Assembly: GCA_038231815.1 (NCBI GenBank)
Contig: JBBRKQ010000106.1
Coordinates: 1-13,032, forward strand
Source of the DNA: CAILKP01 sp038231815
GTDB lineage: Bacteria > Planctomycetota > Phycisphaerae > Phycisphaerales > UBA1924
Direction: 5' to 3'
Length of the DNA: 13,032 nucleotides
Positions 12,960-13,032 of this stretch are shown here, in pieces (positions within the stretch are counted from its first letter, which is position 1; each line of letters opens with the position of its first letter). Both the position numbers and the translations under genes were made by a program. The notes beneath the pieces are model-generated. The model ran no database searches, was not told the origin of the DNA, and worked only from the letters and a program-made list of their open reading frames with translations.

Positions 12960-13032
12960 TTAGCACCCAGCGGCGAATGCGTTGATGAAGGCGATAAAGT
13001 CGGAGCCATCGACGGTGCCGTCGGGAGAGAGG
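12960..13032 (-). CDS. C-terminal end of a protein with the Cys-terminal DG-loop tail (cut by window edge)
   Basis: Twenty-three codons are visible before a TAA at 12960-12962: LSPDGTVDGSDFIAFINAF then AAGC. This matches the last part of the tails of the three complete secreted repeat proteins at the left (PDGIIDGSDFIAFINAFSAGC), with TV for II and Ala for Ser. The same tail thus occurs in a gene about 8 kb away and separated by unrelated genes. The body of the protein lies outside the window, so its repeat type is unknown. The hairpin with U-tract downstream fits a gene end here. Confidence 0.8.
   Translation of the reverse strand, partial: LSPDGTVDGSDFIAFINAFAAGC

Overview
The window looks like chromosomal DNA of a planctomycete, most likely class Phycisphaerae. 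Three features support this: exported repeat proteins that end in a paired DG-rich tail closing on a final Cys, an ECF-type sigma factor overlapping a Ser/Thr kinase that carries a long WD40 region, and a membrane protein with a Cys4 zinc ribbon. The DNA is GC-rich and most starts lack a strong Shine-Dalgarno sequence. This assignment rests on protein architecture seen by eye, not on a search.

Left part (1-4682, all minus strand): four consecutive genes for secreted repeat proteins, the first cut by the window edge. The two leftmost carry HAF-type repeats (period about 45 residues, AFRWT...LG.LPGG...GDG..VVG). The next two carry a different 43-residue repeat (GTQQVGYA...RASLWSGTAASWVNLNPAGA). 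The three complete genes share nearly the same 66-residue C-terminal tail with two Ca-loop-like segments and a terminal Cys. A fifth gene with the same tail ending enters from the right edge (12960-13032), followed by a convincing minus-strand terminator.

Middle (4967-8853, plus strand): a TIGR02999-like sigma factor and a 1094-residue kinase/WD40 membrane protein overlap by GTGA, so they are very probably co-translated. They are transcribed divergently from the fourth repeat-protein gene, across about 284 bp. The kinase probably senses or transduces a signal and controls the sigma factor; the target genes are unknown, although the divergent secreted-protein cluster is an obvious candidate.

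Right part (8866-12960): a hairpin follows the kinase; then come a convergent alpha/beta-hydrolase gene, a tightly divergent membrane zinc-ribbon protein, a GbsR/MarR-type regulator with palindromic and repeated motifs upstream, and a small unrecognised protein. About 420 bp with no gene follow, holding a G-rich tract and the terminator of the right-edge gene. I found no tRNA, rRNA, insertion sequence, CRISPR array or prophage gene. The most unusual material is the repeat-protein cluster with its exchangeable tail and the sigma/kinase pair beside it.
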